Of a stretch of DNA of 37,660 bases, positions 1 to 8,213 are shown in pieces (the stretch's first letter is position 1; each line of letters opens with the position of its first letter). The translations under genes and the position numbers were made by a program. The notes below the pieces were generated by a model. It was given only the letters and a program-made list of their open reading frames with translations. It was not told the origin of the DNA and ran no database searches. Source of the DNA: Pseudomonadota bacterium (lineage in GTDB: Bacteria > Pseudomonadota > Alphaproteobacteria > Rhizobiales > Methylopilaceae); contig JAEWFF010000038.1 in assembly GCA_023388965.1 (NCBI GenBank), forward strand, positions 1-37,660, written 5' to 3'.

Positions 1-646
1 GACCGCCGCCGCCGCCACCGGGACCGCCGCCGCCGCCGGGACCGCCATGGCCGCCGCCGGGACCGCCGTGACCACCACCGGGACCGCCATGGCCGCCGCC
101 GGGACCGCCGCCGCCGCCACCGGGACCACCGTGACCTCCACCGGGACCGCCGTGACCTCCACCGGGACCGCCATGGCCTCCGCCGGGACCACCGTGACCG
201 CCGCCGGGACCGCCATGGCCTCCGCCGGGACCGCCATGACCTCCGCCAGGACCGCCGTGACCTCCATCATGGCCGCCACCGTGGTGGTGGCCTCCGCCAT
301 GATGGCCGTGACCATGACCGTGACCGTGATGGCCTTTATGTCCCTTGTGTCCCTTATGTCCTTTGTGCGGGCCGCCATTGTCGTCCCTGTCGGGAGGATC
401 GCGTGGATCCCGGTCGTTACCCGTGCTTCTCATATCGTTGAGCGCAAAGGCGCTGGTCGGTATGGCCGCACAGAATTCGAGGTTTTCGGGTGTGATGTTG
501 GGGTTGCCGAAGCGGTCGTAGCACCGTTCCTGGGAGGACAGGTTGCCGAGAAGCCCGCCGTTCTGCGCCAGGGCCGGGGCCGCGACAACCAGAATGCCGA
601 GCGCGCAACTGCAAAGTAAAGCGGAACGTCTGATGCTGGAATACAT
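1..646 (-). CDS. Secreted Gly/His/Pro-rich repeat protein (C-terminus cut by window edge)
   Basis: I translated this gene by hand because it runs off the left edge without a stop. It starts at the ATG at 646-644 (MYSSIRRSALLCSC...), with a GGAG about 9 nt upstream. Residues 1-28 look like a signal peptide: Arg-Arg, then a hydrophobic stretch ending in APALAQ. A short ordinary region with two cysteines follows (QERCYDRFGNP ... EFCAAIPTS). Next come a charged linker (NDRDPRDPPDRDD), a Lys/His tract (HKGHKGHKGHKGHHGHGH) and about twelve copies of a 7-residue unit HGGPGGG, encoded by a 21-bp DNA repeat at 1-260. At least one unit has lost a codon. The protein is probably exported. The His-rich tract could bind divalent metals, but that is inference. 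I do not recognise a named family. The gene is divergent from the LuxR-type regulator at 885. Confidence 0.8.
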   Translation of the reverse strand, partial: MYSSIRRSALLCSCALGILVVAAPALAQNGGLLGNLSSQERCYDRFGNPNITPENLEFCAAIPTSAFALNDMRSTGNDRDPRDPPDRDDNGGPHKGHKGHKGHKGHHGHGHGHGHHGGGHHHGGGHDGGHGGPGGGHGGPGGGHGGPGGGHGGPGGGHGGPGGGHGGPGGGHGGPGGGGGGPGGGHGGPGGGHGGPGGGHGGPGGGGGPGGGGGG

Positions 647-785
647 GGGGTATTCTCCATCTGCACCCGGCCCCGGCGGGGAGTGGAGAAAATGCGGCGG
701 TGTTTAGCAATAAACCCAAGTATAGCGGAATGGGCGTAATCGGATCCGGCCAAACGGGCTAGATCGCCGCTTCGATTTGCCGCCC

Positions 786-803
786 GTAATCAGATCGGAT
801 TAC
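786..803. promoter_or_regulatory. 18-bp inverted repeat, candidate operator between divergent genes
   Basis: The sequence is GTAATC-N6-GATTAC, with perfect 6-bp arms. It lies in the 238-bp gap between the secreted repeat protein (start 646) and the LuxR-type regulator (start 885). A further GTAATC half-site is at 736-741, just upstream of a possible minus-strand -10 box (TATACT, 724-719) that has no recognisable -35. For the plus-strand regulator, TTGATA (821-826) and TATTAA (842-847) could be -35 and -10 boxes, although the 15-nt spacing is short. LuxR/NarL-type regulators usually bind dyads of about this size, so autoregulation and activation of the divergent gene is a reasonable inference. 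Confidence 0.4.
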
Positions 804-884
804 ACACGGCAGGATGGGCCTTGATAAAGGCCGCAACCAAGTATTAACCTTCGAAAGCTTGGGGGCACAGTAGGAAGCTGTGTC

Positions 885-1649
885 ATGGGCAACGTGGTCG
901 GGACGGGTATTCATCCCATCGTCGCCTTGGTGGATCATCGCGAACTTACGCGTACCGCGTTGCTCCGCTCGTTCGGCGAGGCTGTTCCCGACACCATCTT
1001 CATCGGAATGGCACGCATCGGCGATCTGGCCGGACATGCGGCCGAGACGTTACGCGCCGTCATCCTGCACATCGACCATACGGAAACGGGCAATGGTTCG
1101 CTGCAGGAAGCGATCGCCAATCTGCGGCAATCGCTCGGCGGGGTGCCGCTCATCACCTTGTCGGACAGTGCCGACGAGGATTCGCTGCGCGCCTCGATCG
1201 AGGGCGGGGCCAGCGCCCATCTGACGACCGCCATGCCGCTCGAAATCGCGGCGGCAACGTTGCGGCTCGTCATGCTCGGAGGAACCTCCTTTCCCGCGCC
1301 TGCCGTTTGGGTGAAACGCGTACGCTATTGCGCCGTACGCACGGGCACCGCCGGGCAGCGCCTGACCCAGCGGGAGGAGGAGGTGCTCAAGCTTGTCGGG
1401 CAGGGCGCGCAGAACAAGATCATCGCGTTCCGGCTCAACATGTCCGAGAACACGGTGAAGGTGCATCTGCACCGCATCCTTCAGAAATTCCATCTGCACA
1501 ACAGAACCGAAGTCGCGCTTCTGGCGGGCGCCTATTTCGCCAACGAGGCGCATGCGATGCCGCCCTCCGGCGCCGCCATACAGCCGCGCGCCGGCGTCGA
1601 AGCGCGGATCATGGCCGCTCTTCCGGTGCAATTGCCGGAAGCGTCGTGA
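885..1649 (+). CDS. LuxR-family response-regulator-like transcription factor with degenerate receiver
   Basis: This is a 254-residue protein in two parts. Residues about 10-130 resemble a receiver domain (IVALVDH near the N-terminus, then AVILHID and PLITLS). Residues about 155-215 form a clear GerE/LuxR helix-turn-helix (LTQREEEVLKLVGQG, NKIIAFRLNMSENTVKVHLH). The receiver is atypical: one acidic residue stands where most have a pair, and the conserved lysine after the fifth strand is replaced (SAHLTTAM). It may therefore work without phosphorylation. AGGAAG at 872-877 is a good ribosome binding site for the ATG at 885. The stop lies 3 bp from the end of convergent gyrB, and no terminator hairpin is visible between them. 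The target is unknown; the divergent secreted protein is the obvious candidate. Confidence 0.85.
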   Translation: MGNVVGTGIHPIVALVDHRELTRTALLRSFGEAVPDTIFIGMARIGDLAGHAAETLRAVILHIDHTETGNGSLQEAIANLRQSLGGVPLITLSDSADEDSLRASIEGGASAHLTTAMPLEIAAATLRLVMLGGTSFPAPAVWVKRVRYCAVRTGTAGQRLTQREEEVLKLVGQGAQNKIIAFRLNMSENTVKVHLHRILQKFHLHNRTEVALLAGAYFANEAHAMPPSGAAIQPRAGVEARIMAALPVQLPEAS

Positions 1650-1652
1650 CGC

Positions 1653-4079
1653 TCAGACGTCGACGCTGGCCGACAATGCGTTCTGCTGGATGAATTCGCG
1701 GCGCGGCTCGACCACTTCGCCCATCAGGCGGGTGAAGATGTCGTCGGCGCCGTCGCCTTCCTTGTGCCGCACCTGCAGGAGCGAGCGGGCATTGATGTCG
1801 AGCGTCGTCTCCCAGAGCTGGTCCGGGTTCATCTCGCCAAGCCCCTTGTAGCGTTGTAGTGACACGCCCTTGCGTCCGGCGGCGAGGATCGTCTCCACAA
1901 GGCCGATCGGGCCGTGGACGGGGATCAGGTCCTCGCGGCGCTGCAATCCGGCGGCCTTCTGATAGATGGCCTGCAGATGCGATGCGTGCTCGTCGAGCTT
2001 GCGGGCATCGGCGGAGCCGATCAGGGCAAGATCGAGGCGCGCGACTTCCTTCACGCCGCGCACGGTGCGCGCGAACGTATAGCCCGATGCGTCCGCATCG
2101 CCTTCCCAGCCGCGCTCCGTCTCGTCGGACACCGCGTCGAGGCGATGGGCGACATATTCGGCGGCCTCGTCCGCACGCTCCTCGTCCTTGAGGATGTCCA
2201 TGTTCAATATGCCGGCAATCGCCGCCTGCTCGACGACGGTGCGGTCGTAGCGCGAATGCAGGCCCAGAAGCGTCGTGCGTACGGCGCGCGCGGTTTCGAT
2301 GACCTGGGCGAGATCCTGGCCGCCGAGATCCTCGCCGGTTGCGAGCTTCAGCACCGTGCCGTCGGCGCCCATGCCGATGAGGTAGTCTTCGAGCGCGCGC
2401 TCGTCCTTCAGATATTGCTCGGATTTGCCGCGCGCGACTTTGTAGAGCGGCGGCTGCGCGATGTAGATATGGCCGCGCTCGATCAGTTCCGGCATCTGGC
2501 GGAAGAAGAAGGTCAGAAGAAGCGTACGTATGTGCGCGCCGTCGACATCGGCGTCGGTCATGATGATGATCTTGTGATAGCGCAGCTTGTCCGGATTGAA
2601 CTCGTCCTTGCCGATGCCGGTGCCGAGCGCGGTGATGAGCGTGCCGATTTCCTGGCTCGACAACATGCGGTCGAAGCGCGCGCGCTCGACATTGAGGATC
2701 TTGCCGCGCAGCGGCAGCACGGCCTGGAAGGCGCGGTCGCGGCCCTGTTTGGCGGAGCCGCCGGCCGAATCGCCCTCGACGAGAAACAGTTCCGCCTTCG
2801 CCGGGTCGCGCTCCTGGCAGTCCGCGAGCTTGCCCGGCAGGCTCGCCATGTCGAGCGCGCCCTTGCGCCGCGTCAGCTCGCGCGCCTTGCGCGCAGCCTC
2901 GCGCGCTGCGGCGGCCTCGGCGACCTTGGAAACGATTGTACGTGCGTCAGAGGGGTTCTCCTCGAACCATTCGGCAAGCTTTTCGCCGATTGCGCTTTCG
3001 ACGGCGGGCCGCACTTCGGAGGAAACGAGCTTTTCCTTGGTCTGCGACGAGAATTTCGGATCGGGCACCTTGACCGACAGCACGCAGGTCAGGCCTTCGC
3101 GGCAGTCATCGCCGGTCAGCGAGACCTTCTCCTTCTTCGAGATGCCCGACGAATCCGCATAGTTCGTGATCTGGCGCGTCAACGCGCCGCGAAAGCCGGC
3201 GAGATGGGTGCCGCCATCGCGCTGCGGAATATTGTTGGTGAAACACAGGACGTTTTCGTAATAAGAGTCGTTCCACCACAGAGCGGCCTCGACAATGATG
3301 CCGTCGCGTTCGGCGCGCACGGCGATCGGGCGCTCGAGCATCGGCTTCTTGGTGCGGTCGATATAGCGCACGAAGGCTTCGATGCCGCCTTCGTACATCA
3401 GCACTTCCTGCTTCGGCTCGACGCCGCGCGCATCGGTCAGGACGATACGTACGCCGGAATTGAGGAAGGCAAGCTCGCGCAGGCGGTGTTCGAGCGTCGC
3501 GTAATCGAATTCGACCTGGGTGAAGGTCTCGCGCGAGGGCAGGAAGCTCACTTCGGTGCCGCGCTTGCCGTCGGCATCGCCGACGATCGCGAGCGGCGCA
3601 TCGGCATTGCCGTGCGCGAATGTAATGGCGTGCTCCTTGCCGTCGCGCCAGATGCGCAGGCGCAGCCACGACGACAGCGCATTGACGACCGAGACGCCGA
3701 CGCCGTGCAGGCCGCCGGAAACCTTGTAGGAATTTTGGTCGAATTTTCCGCCGGCATGGAGCTGGGTCATGATGACCTCGGCCGCCGAGACGCCTTCCTC
3801 GTGATGGATGTCGGTCGGGATGCCGCGGCCGTTATCGGTCACGGTGCACGAGCCGTCGGGATTGAGCGTGACGGTCACTTCGCTGGCATGGCCGGCGAGC
3901 GCCTCGTCGATGGCGTTGTCGACCACCTCATAGACCATGTGGTGCAGGCCGGAGCCGTCATCGGTGTCGCCGATATACATACCCGGGCGCTTGCGCACGG
4001 CGTCGAGGCCCTTCAGGACCTTGATGGAGTCCGCACCGTAAACGCCACCGGATTCGGCAGCGTGGGCCGTGTTCGACAT
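1653..4079 (-). CDS. gyrB: DNA gyrase subunit B
   Basis: ATPase subunit of DNA gyrase, which with GyrA introduces negative supercoils. The length of 808 residues is normal. The GHKL ATPase domain shows EVVDNAIDEA, DNGRGIP and GGLHGVG in the first 130 residues. The TOPRIM domain has EGDSAGGSAKQGRDR and the acidic metal site MTDADVDGAHI. The C-terminal GyrA-binding part contains QRYKGLGEMNPDQLW. The start ATG at 4079 (MSNTAHAAES) is preceded by AAGGA at about -10 nt. It is the last gene of the dnaA-dnaN-recF-gyrB group but lies 158 bp after recF and seems to have its own promoter. The family assignment is certain; the exact N-terminus is likely. Confidence 0.98.
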   Translation of the reverse strand: MSNTAHAAESGGVYGADSIKVLKGLDAVRKRPGMYIGDTDDGSGLHHMVYEVVDNAIDEALAGHASEVTVTLNPDGSCTVTDNGRGIPTDIHHEEGVSAAEVIMTQLHAGGKFDQNSYKVSGGLHGVGVSVVNALSSWLRLRIWRDGKEHAITFAHGNADAPLAIVGDADGKRGTEVSFLPSRETFTQVEFDYATLEHRLRELAFLNSGVRIVLTDARGVEPKQEVLMYEGGIEAFVRYIDRTKKPMLERPIAVRAERDGIIVEAALWWNDSYYENVLCFTNNIPQRDGGTHLAGFRGALTRQITNYADSSGISKKEKVSLTGDDCREGLTCVLSVKVPDPKFSSQTKEKLVSSEVRPAVESAIGEKLAEWFEENPSDARTIVSKVAEAAAAREAARKARELTRRKGALDMASLPGKLADCQERDPAKAELFLVEGDSAGGSAKQGRDRAFQAVLPLRGKILNVERARFDRMLSSQEIGTLITALGTGIGKDEFNPDKLRYHKIIIMTDADVDGAHIRTLLLTFFFRQMPELIERGHIYIAQPPLYKVARGKSEQYLKDERALEDYLIGMGADGTVLKLATGEDLGGQDLAQVIETARAVRTTLLGLHSRYDRTVVEQAAIAGILNMDILKDEERADEAAEYVAHRLDAVSDETERGWEGDADASGYTFARTVRGVKEVARLDLALIGSADARKLDEHASHLQAIYQKAAGLQRREDLIPVHGPIGLVETILAAGRKGVSLQRYKGLGEMNPDQLWETTLDINARSLLQVRHKEGDGADDIFTRLMGEVVEPRREFIQQNALSASVDV

Positions 4080-4134
4080 GGAATTAAAATCCTTGGGACG
4101 GGTCGCGCATCCGCACGCGATTCACATTGCCTGA

Positions 4135-4171
4135 AATATAGGCCATCGGCGCCGGAAATTCACGTAATTCC
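4135..4171 (-). promoter_or_regulatory. Candidate gyrB promoter with overlapping palindrome
   Basis: On the minus strand a -10 box TATATT (4140-4135) is separated by 17 nt from a weak -35 GTGAAT (4163-4158). An imperfect palindrome, GGAAATTCACGTAATTCC on the plus strand (4154-4171), covers the -35. Two GANTC sites lie nearby, in CGAATCGC near 4176-4180 and TGAATCGC near 4119-4123. The 158-bp recF-gyrB gap is AT-richer than its surroundings. This would let gyrB be controlled separately from recF. The boxes were judged by eye. Confidence 0.4.
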
Positions 4172-4237
4172 GTGCGATTCGGGCGCTTTTTTGCTATCTG
4201 CAAACCGCTGATAAATATATGTTTTTCGGGCTCGTTT

Positions 4238-5365
4238 TCAACCGGGGCGCGCGCAGGGTTCCGCAGCGCCCGCACGCACCGAAAACACGAGCGATTGCGG
4301 CCCGAGATCGGCGAACAGAGCAGCGTCGGCGCCCGTCATCCAGGCCTGCGCGCCGAGATCGGCCAATACCCCGTAAAGCGCCGCCCGCCGCTCGGGATCG
4401 AGATGGGCCGCGACCTCATCGAGCAGGACGAGCGGCGTTGCCCCCGACAGCCGCGCGACCAGCCGCGCATGGGCGAGAACGAGGCCGAGCAGCAGCGCTT
4501 TCTGTTCGCCCGTGGAGCACAGGCCGGCGGGCATCTGTTTGGGGCCGTGGGCGACGGAGAGGTCGGAGGTGTGCGGGCCATCGGTCGTGCGTCCGGCGGC
4601 GCGGTCGCGGCCCCTCAGATCGCGCAAACGGGCCCGATAGATATCCTCGGCGTCGGCGGCGCTGCCGGAGGCAAGCTCCGCCTCCATCCAGCCGCCGAGC
4701 GCGATCTCGGCATGGGGGAAGACTTCGCCGTCTCTGCGCGTTTCGGCGATCAGGCCGGCCAGGCGCGCCACCGTCTCCATGCGGGCGGCGGCGACAGATA
4801 CCGCAAGTTCCGCCGTCTCGTGTTCGACGGCGTCGAGCCAGCGTGCATCGGAGCCTTCGTCCAGCAATCTGTTGCGCGAGCGCAGCGCGCGTTCGAAGGA
4901 GGAGACGCGCGTGCCGTGCTCCGGATCGACCGCGAGGACGAGGCGGTCGAGAAAGCGGCGCCGGTCGCCGGCCGGCCCGGTGAACAGGCCGTCCATCGCC
5001 GGCGTGAGCCAGACCACGCGCAGATGATCGGCGAAGGCGCCGGGGCCGGAGACGGTCGCGCCGTTGATGCGGCAGATGCGGCCCGGGCCCTCGCCGTCGC
5101 GCGAGGCGATGCCGGTGCCGAGCGCCGCCTCGCCGAGTGCGCCATGAATCTCGGCGGCGACCGCCCACGAGCCGTCACCGTCGATCTGCGCCAGATCGGC
5201 ATAGGCGGCGCGCCTGAGGCCGCGCCCCGGCGTCAGCATGGACACGGCTTCGAGCAGATTGGTCTTGCCCGCACCGTTCGGCCCGGCAAGCGCGACCATG
5301 CGCCCGCCGGTGAGAAGGTCGAGCGCGGGGTGATTGCGGAAATGACTGAGGCGGAGCCGGGTCAG
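4238..5365 (-). CDS. recF: DNA replication and repair protein RecF, unusual start
   Basis: SMC-like ABC ATPase that loads RecA at ssDNA gaps together with RecO and RecR. It shows Walker A GPNGAGKTN, the signature segment STGEQKALLLGL and Walker B LVLLDEVAAHLD. The only ATG near the beginning (5299, MVALAGPNG) would remove the first beta strand and the conserved family N-terminus. That segment is nevertheless encoded just upstream in frame (LTRLRLSHFRNHPALDL). Between an in-frame TGA inside the 3' end of dnaN and this segment there is no ATG, GTG or TTG. I therefore place the start at CTG 5365-5363, with CCGGA a few bases upstream. The alternatives are 5299 or a sequence error. The gene begins 31 bp after dnaN, so translational coupling is possible. 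Confidence 0.9.
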   Translation of the reverse strand: MTRLRLSHFRNHPALDLLTGGRMVALAGPNGAGKTNLLEAVSMLTPGRGLRRAAYADLAQIDGDGSWAVAAEIHGALGEAALGTGIASRDGEGPGRICRINGATVSGPGAFADHLRVVWLTPAMDGLFTGPAGDRRRFLDRLVLAVDPEHGTRVSSFERALRSRNRLLDEGSDARWLDAVEHETAELAVSVAAARMETVARLAGLIAETRRDGEVFPHAEIALGGWMEAELASGSAADAEDIYRARLRDLRGRDRAAGRTTDGPHTSDLSVAHGPKQMPAGLCSTGEQKALLLGLVLAHARLVARLSGATPLVLLDEVAAHLDPERRAALYGVLADLGAQAWMTGADAALFADLGPQSLVFSVRAGAAEPCARPG

Positions 5366-5396
5366 CGCGGTCCGGACCGGTGCGGTGGACGTTGGT

Positions 5397-6515
5397 CTAA
5401 ACCCGCATCGGCATCAGGACGTAGAGAGCGGAGGAGCCTTCCTTGTCCTGGATGATGGTCGGCGATCCGGGATCGGCGAGTTTCAGGAGCGCGCTGTCGG
5501 TGTCGATCTGCGCCGCGATGTCGAGCAGATAGCGCGAGTTGAAGCCGATATCGAGCGGGTCGGAGGTGTAATCGACCTCGATCTCTTCCGTCGCCGAACC
5601 GGAATCCGGATTGGTGACGGACAGAGTGAGCCTTCCGTCGCCGGCGGCGAGTTTGACCGCCCGGCCGCGCTCGGACGAAATCGTCGACACGCGGTCGACG
5701 GCGGCGACGAATTCCACCTTGTCGACGGTGAGCAGCTTGTCGTTACCCTGCGGAATGACGCGGGCGTAATCGGGGAAGGTGCCGTCGATCAGCTTCGAGG
5801 TCAGAACCACATCGCCGAGCGTGAAGCGGATCTTGGTCGGCGACAATTCGATCGTCACCGTGCCGTCCGGCGATTCCACGAGGCGCTGCACTTCGGCGAC
5901 CGTCTTGCGCGGCACGATGACGCCCGGCATCTGCTCGGCGCCCGTCGGGCAGGCGAGTTCGACGCGCGCGAGGCGGTGGCCGTCGGTCGCGACCGCCCGC
6001 AGGGCCGGCACGCCGTCCACGTCGAGCGCGTGCAGGTAGATGCCGTTGAGATAATACCGCGTCTCCTCGGTCGAGATCGCGAACTGCGTCTTGTCGATCA
6101 GGCGCTTCAGATCGGCGGCGGCGATCTCGAAATTCACCGGCATGTCGCCGGCGGCAAGATCCGGAAAATCGCTTTCGGCAAGCGTCTGCAGCGCAAAGCG
6201 CGAGCGGCCGGAGCGGATGGTGAGCGTGCCGGTTTCGCCCGATTGTTCGAGCGCGACCTGCGCCCCTTCGGGCAGTTTGCGGACGATGTCGTAGAAGGTA
6301 TGCGCCGGAACGGTCGTCGAGCCGTCCTGGCCGATCTCGGCCGGGGCGGTTTCGACCACTTCGAGATCGAGGTCGGTGGCCTGGAGGCGCAGGCCGCCTT
6401 TCTCCGCGCGCACGAGAACATTGGACAGGATCGGAATCGTCGTGCGCCGCTCCACCACCCGATGGACATGGCCGAGAGATTTGAGCAGCGCGGACCTTTC
6501 AAGGGTCACTTTCAT
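5397..6515 (-). CDS. dnaN: DNA polymerase III subunit beta (sliding clamp)
   Basis: Ring-shaped processivity clamp for DNA polymerase III; it also recruits repair and regulatory proteins. I chose the start at the ATG at 6515 (MKVTLERSALLKSLGHVHRVVERR), which gives 372 residues, the usual length in alphaproteobacteria. An ATG at 6524 (MSAMKVT...) is possible and has GGAACGGA in front. The C-terminus YVLMPMRV is the conserved clamp ending. Family features include NVLVRAEKGGLRLQATDLD near the N-terminus and ATDGHRLARVEL in the middle. It follows dnaA by 148 bp and is followed directly by recF. Confidence 0.97.
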   Translation of the reverse strand: MKVTLERSALLKSLGHVHRVVERRTTIPILSNVLVRAEKGGLRLQATDLDLEVVETAPAEIGQDGSTTVPAHTFYDIVRKLPEGAQVALEQSGETGTLTIRSGRSRFALQTLAESDFPDLAAGDMPVNFEIAAADLKRLIDKTQFAISTEETRYYLNGIYLHALDVDGVPALRAVATDGHRLARVELACPTGAEQMPGVIVPRKTVAEVQRLVESPDGTVTIELSPTKIRFTLGDVVLTSKLIDGTFPDYARVIPQGNDKLLTVDKVEFVAAVDRVSTISSERGRAVKLAAGDGRLTLSVTNPDSGSATEEIEVDYTSDPLDIGFNSRYLLDIAAQIDTDSALLKLADPGSPTIIQDKEGSSALYVLMPMRV

Positions 6516-6624
6516 GGCACTCATTCCGTTCCGTGATTGACCGGCCGAACGCCGGAGGGCCACAGCGCCCCCGCGCCGGGCCGGGGAGATTGGCGTCTCG
6601 CCGCTCCGAGCGCAAGGGATTTAG

Positions 6625-6640
6625 CCGTTCCCGCGAACGG
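6625..6640 (-). other. Hairpin between dnaA and dnaN
   Basis: The palindrome CCGTTC-CCGC-GAACGG lies 23 bp downstream of the dnaA stop, in the 148-bp dnaA-dnaN gap. It could be a partial terminator, an RNA-processing site or a spacer. On the minus strand no run of T follows it, so it is not a convincing intrinsic terminator and would allow read-through into dnaN. Confidence 0.35.
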
Positions 6641-6663
6641 AAACGGCTATTGGGGCGAAACCC

Positions 6664-8112
6664 TTATTCCGACAGCATCCGTTTCAGGAGATCGACGTCC
6701 TCGGCAAGCGCGGTGTCGCTGCCGACCAGCGAATCGATCTTGCGCACCGCGTGCAGCACGGTCGTGTGGTCGCGGCCGCCGAAGCGCCGTCCGATTTCCG
6801 GCAGCGAGCGCAGGGTCAGGACCTTGGACAGATACATCGCGATCTGGCGCGGGCGCACAACGGTCGCGGTCCGGCGGGCCGAGAGGATGTCGGCGCGCGA
6901 AACATTGTAATGACGAGCGACGATGCGCTGGATGTCCTCGATCTTGACGCGCTTGGGCTCGCGGTTGCGGATCAGGTCGCGCAGGGCCTCTTCCGCCATT
7001 TCGAGCGTGACCGCCGTATTGGTCAAAGTGTTGTGGGCCAGAAGCCGGTTGACCGCGCCGTCGAGATCGCGGCCGTTCGCCGTGACCGTGCGCGCCACAT
7101 AGGACAGGACCGAAGGCGGCACGTCGAAACCGGGATTGGCTTCGCGCGCGCTGGCGACACGCGATTTGAGGATCGACAGGCGCAGATCCTCGTCGAGCGA
7201 GGCCATTTCGACGGCAAGGCCGCCGGCAAGGCGCGAGCGCAGCCGGTCATCGAGGCTTTCGAGCTCGGCCGGCGGGCGGTCGGCGGCGACGACGACCTGG
7301 CGGCCGCCATCGATCAGCGCGTTCAGCGTATGGCCGAATTCGGCGGCGACCGCCTTGCCCTGCAGGAACTGCACATCGTCGATGACCAGCATGTCGATGC
7401 CGCGCAAGGTCTCCTTGAACGCAAGTGCGGTCTGGGCGCGCAGCGCATTGACGAAGCCGAACATGAAACGCTCGGCGGTGAGATAGAGAACGCGGCGGCC
7501 ATTGGTTTCGGCAAGGCCCGCGACGGCGTGCAGAAGATGCGTCTTGCCGAGGCCGACCGCGGCATGGACGTAGAGCGGATTGTAGCGCACCGGCTCGCCG
7601 GTGCGGGCATTGCCCACCTCGCGCGCGGCGGCATGGGCGAGCGCGTTCGAGCGGCCGACAAGGAAGCTGTCGAAGCCCATGCGGCGGTCGATCGGCGAGC
7701 CGATCAGCGCGGCGGATGCGGCATTGGCCTCGGCGGCGCTGCCGGATGGCGGCGGCGTGCCGACGCCCGGTTTCGGCGTGCCGCCGATATTCATGGCCGG
7801 CGTGCGGGCCGGAACCTGCAGGCGGGCCCCTGCGGTGCGCAGCGACAATTCGATGCGCTGCACATCCGGGTCCTCGGCCTGGAAGGCGCGGACGATGCGG
7901 TCGGCGTAATGCGACTGGATCCAGCTTTTCAGGAACCGCGTCGGCACCGAGAGCTGGGCGAGCCCCGATTTATCGACCGATTCCAGCTCGATGCGGGCGA
8001 ACCAGGACATGTAGATGTCCTCGCCCAGTTCGGAACGCAGGCGCCGTTGGGTCCGCTGCCATGCCGCGCCGTGATCGCTGCTGCTGGACGGAAGGTGGGC
8101 AGGCGCCGACAT
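6664..8112 (-). CDS. dnaA: Chromosomal replication initiator DnaA
   Basis: AAA+ ATPase that binds DnaA boxes, melts the origin and loads helicase. The order is domain I (QRTQRRLRSELGEDIYMSWF), a low-complexity linker, the AAA+ core with Walker A GLGKTHLLHAV and Walker B LVIDDVQFLQGK, and the DNA-binding domain IV with the signature GGRDHTTVLHAVRKID. Three starts are possible: GTG 8229 (521 residues, overlapping the rhodanese gene by 16 bp), ATG 8202, and ATG 8112 (MSAPAHLPSSSS, 482 residues). I prefer 8112. Only it has a strong ribosome binding site (AGGAGA, 6 nt spacer), and the segment before it is not part of domain I. The longer form cannot be excluded. It heads the dnaA-dnaN-recF-gyrB group. 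Confidence 0.97.
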   Translation of the reverse strand: MSAPAHLPSSSSDHGAAWQRTQRRLRSELGEDIYMSWFARIELESVDKSGLAQLSVPTRFLKSWIQSHYADRIVRAFQAEDPDVQRIELSLRTAGARLQVPARTPAMNIGGTPKPGVGTPPPSGSAAEANAASAALIGSPIDRRMGFDSFLVGRSNALAHAAAREVGNARTGEPVRYNPLYVHAAVGLGKTHLLHAVAGLAETNGRRVLYLTAERFMFGFVNALRAQTALAFKETLRGIDMLVIDDVQFLQGKAVAAEFGHTLNALIDGGRQVVVAADRPPAELESLDDRLRSRLAGGLAVEMASLDEDLRLSILKSRVASAREANPGFDVPPSVLSYVARTVTANGRDLDGAVNRLLAHNTLTNTAVTLEMAEEALRDLIRNREPKRVKIEDIQRIVARHYNVSRADILSARRTATVVRPRQIAMYLSKVLTLRSLPEIGRRFGGRDHTTVLHAVRKIDSLVGSDTALAEDVDLLKRMLSE

Positions 8113-8213
8113 CGCTGTCTCCTGGGTAAGGGTCATCGGGGTCTCGAAGGTTGGATCGGTCTGCGCCAGGGCGGCGCGGTCGAAAAAGACGTCTTCGGTC
8201 ATCGGTTCGGTTC

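Noticed and set aside
1..285. Regular short repeats as a possible CRISPR array
   Set aside because: The 21-bp units are contiguous with no spacers and encode an in-frame peptide repeat.
47..619. Plus-strand Ala/Thr-rich reading frame over the 21-bp repeats
   Set aside because: It is the shadow of the minus-strand repeat gene, which has a signal peptide and ribosome binding site; the plus frame has neither.
1914..4211. Long plus-strand frame antisense to gyrB
   Set aside because: A GC-bias artefact; gyrB on the other strand has all family motifs. Similar long antisense frames over recF, dnaA, typA and pheT were rejected for the same reason.
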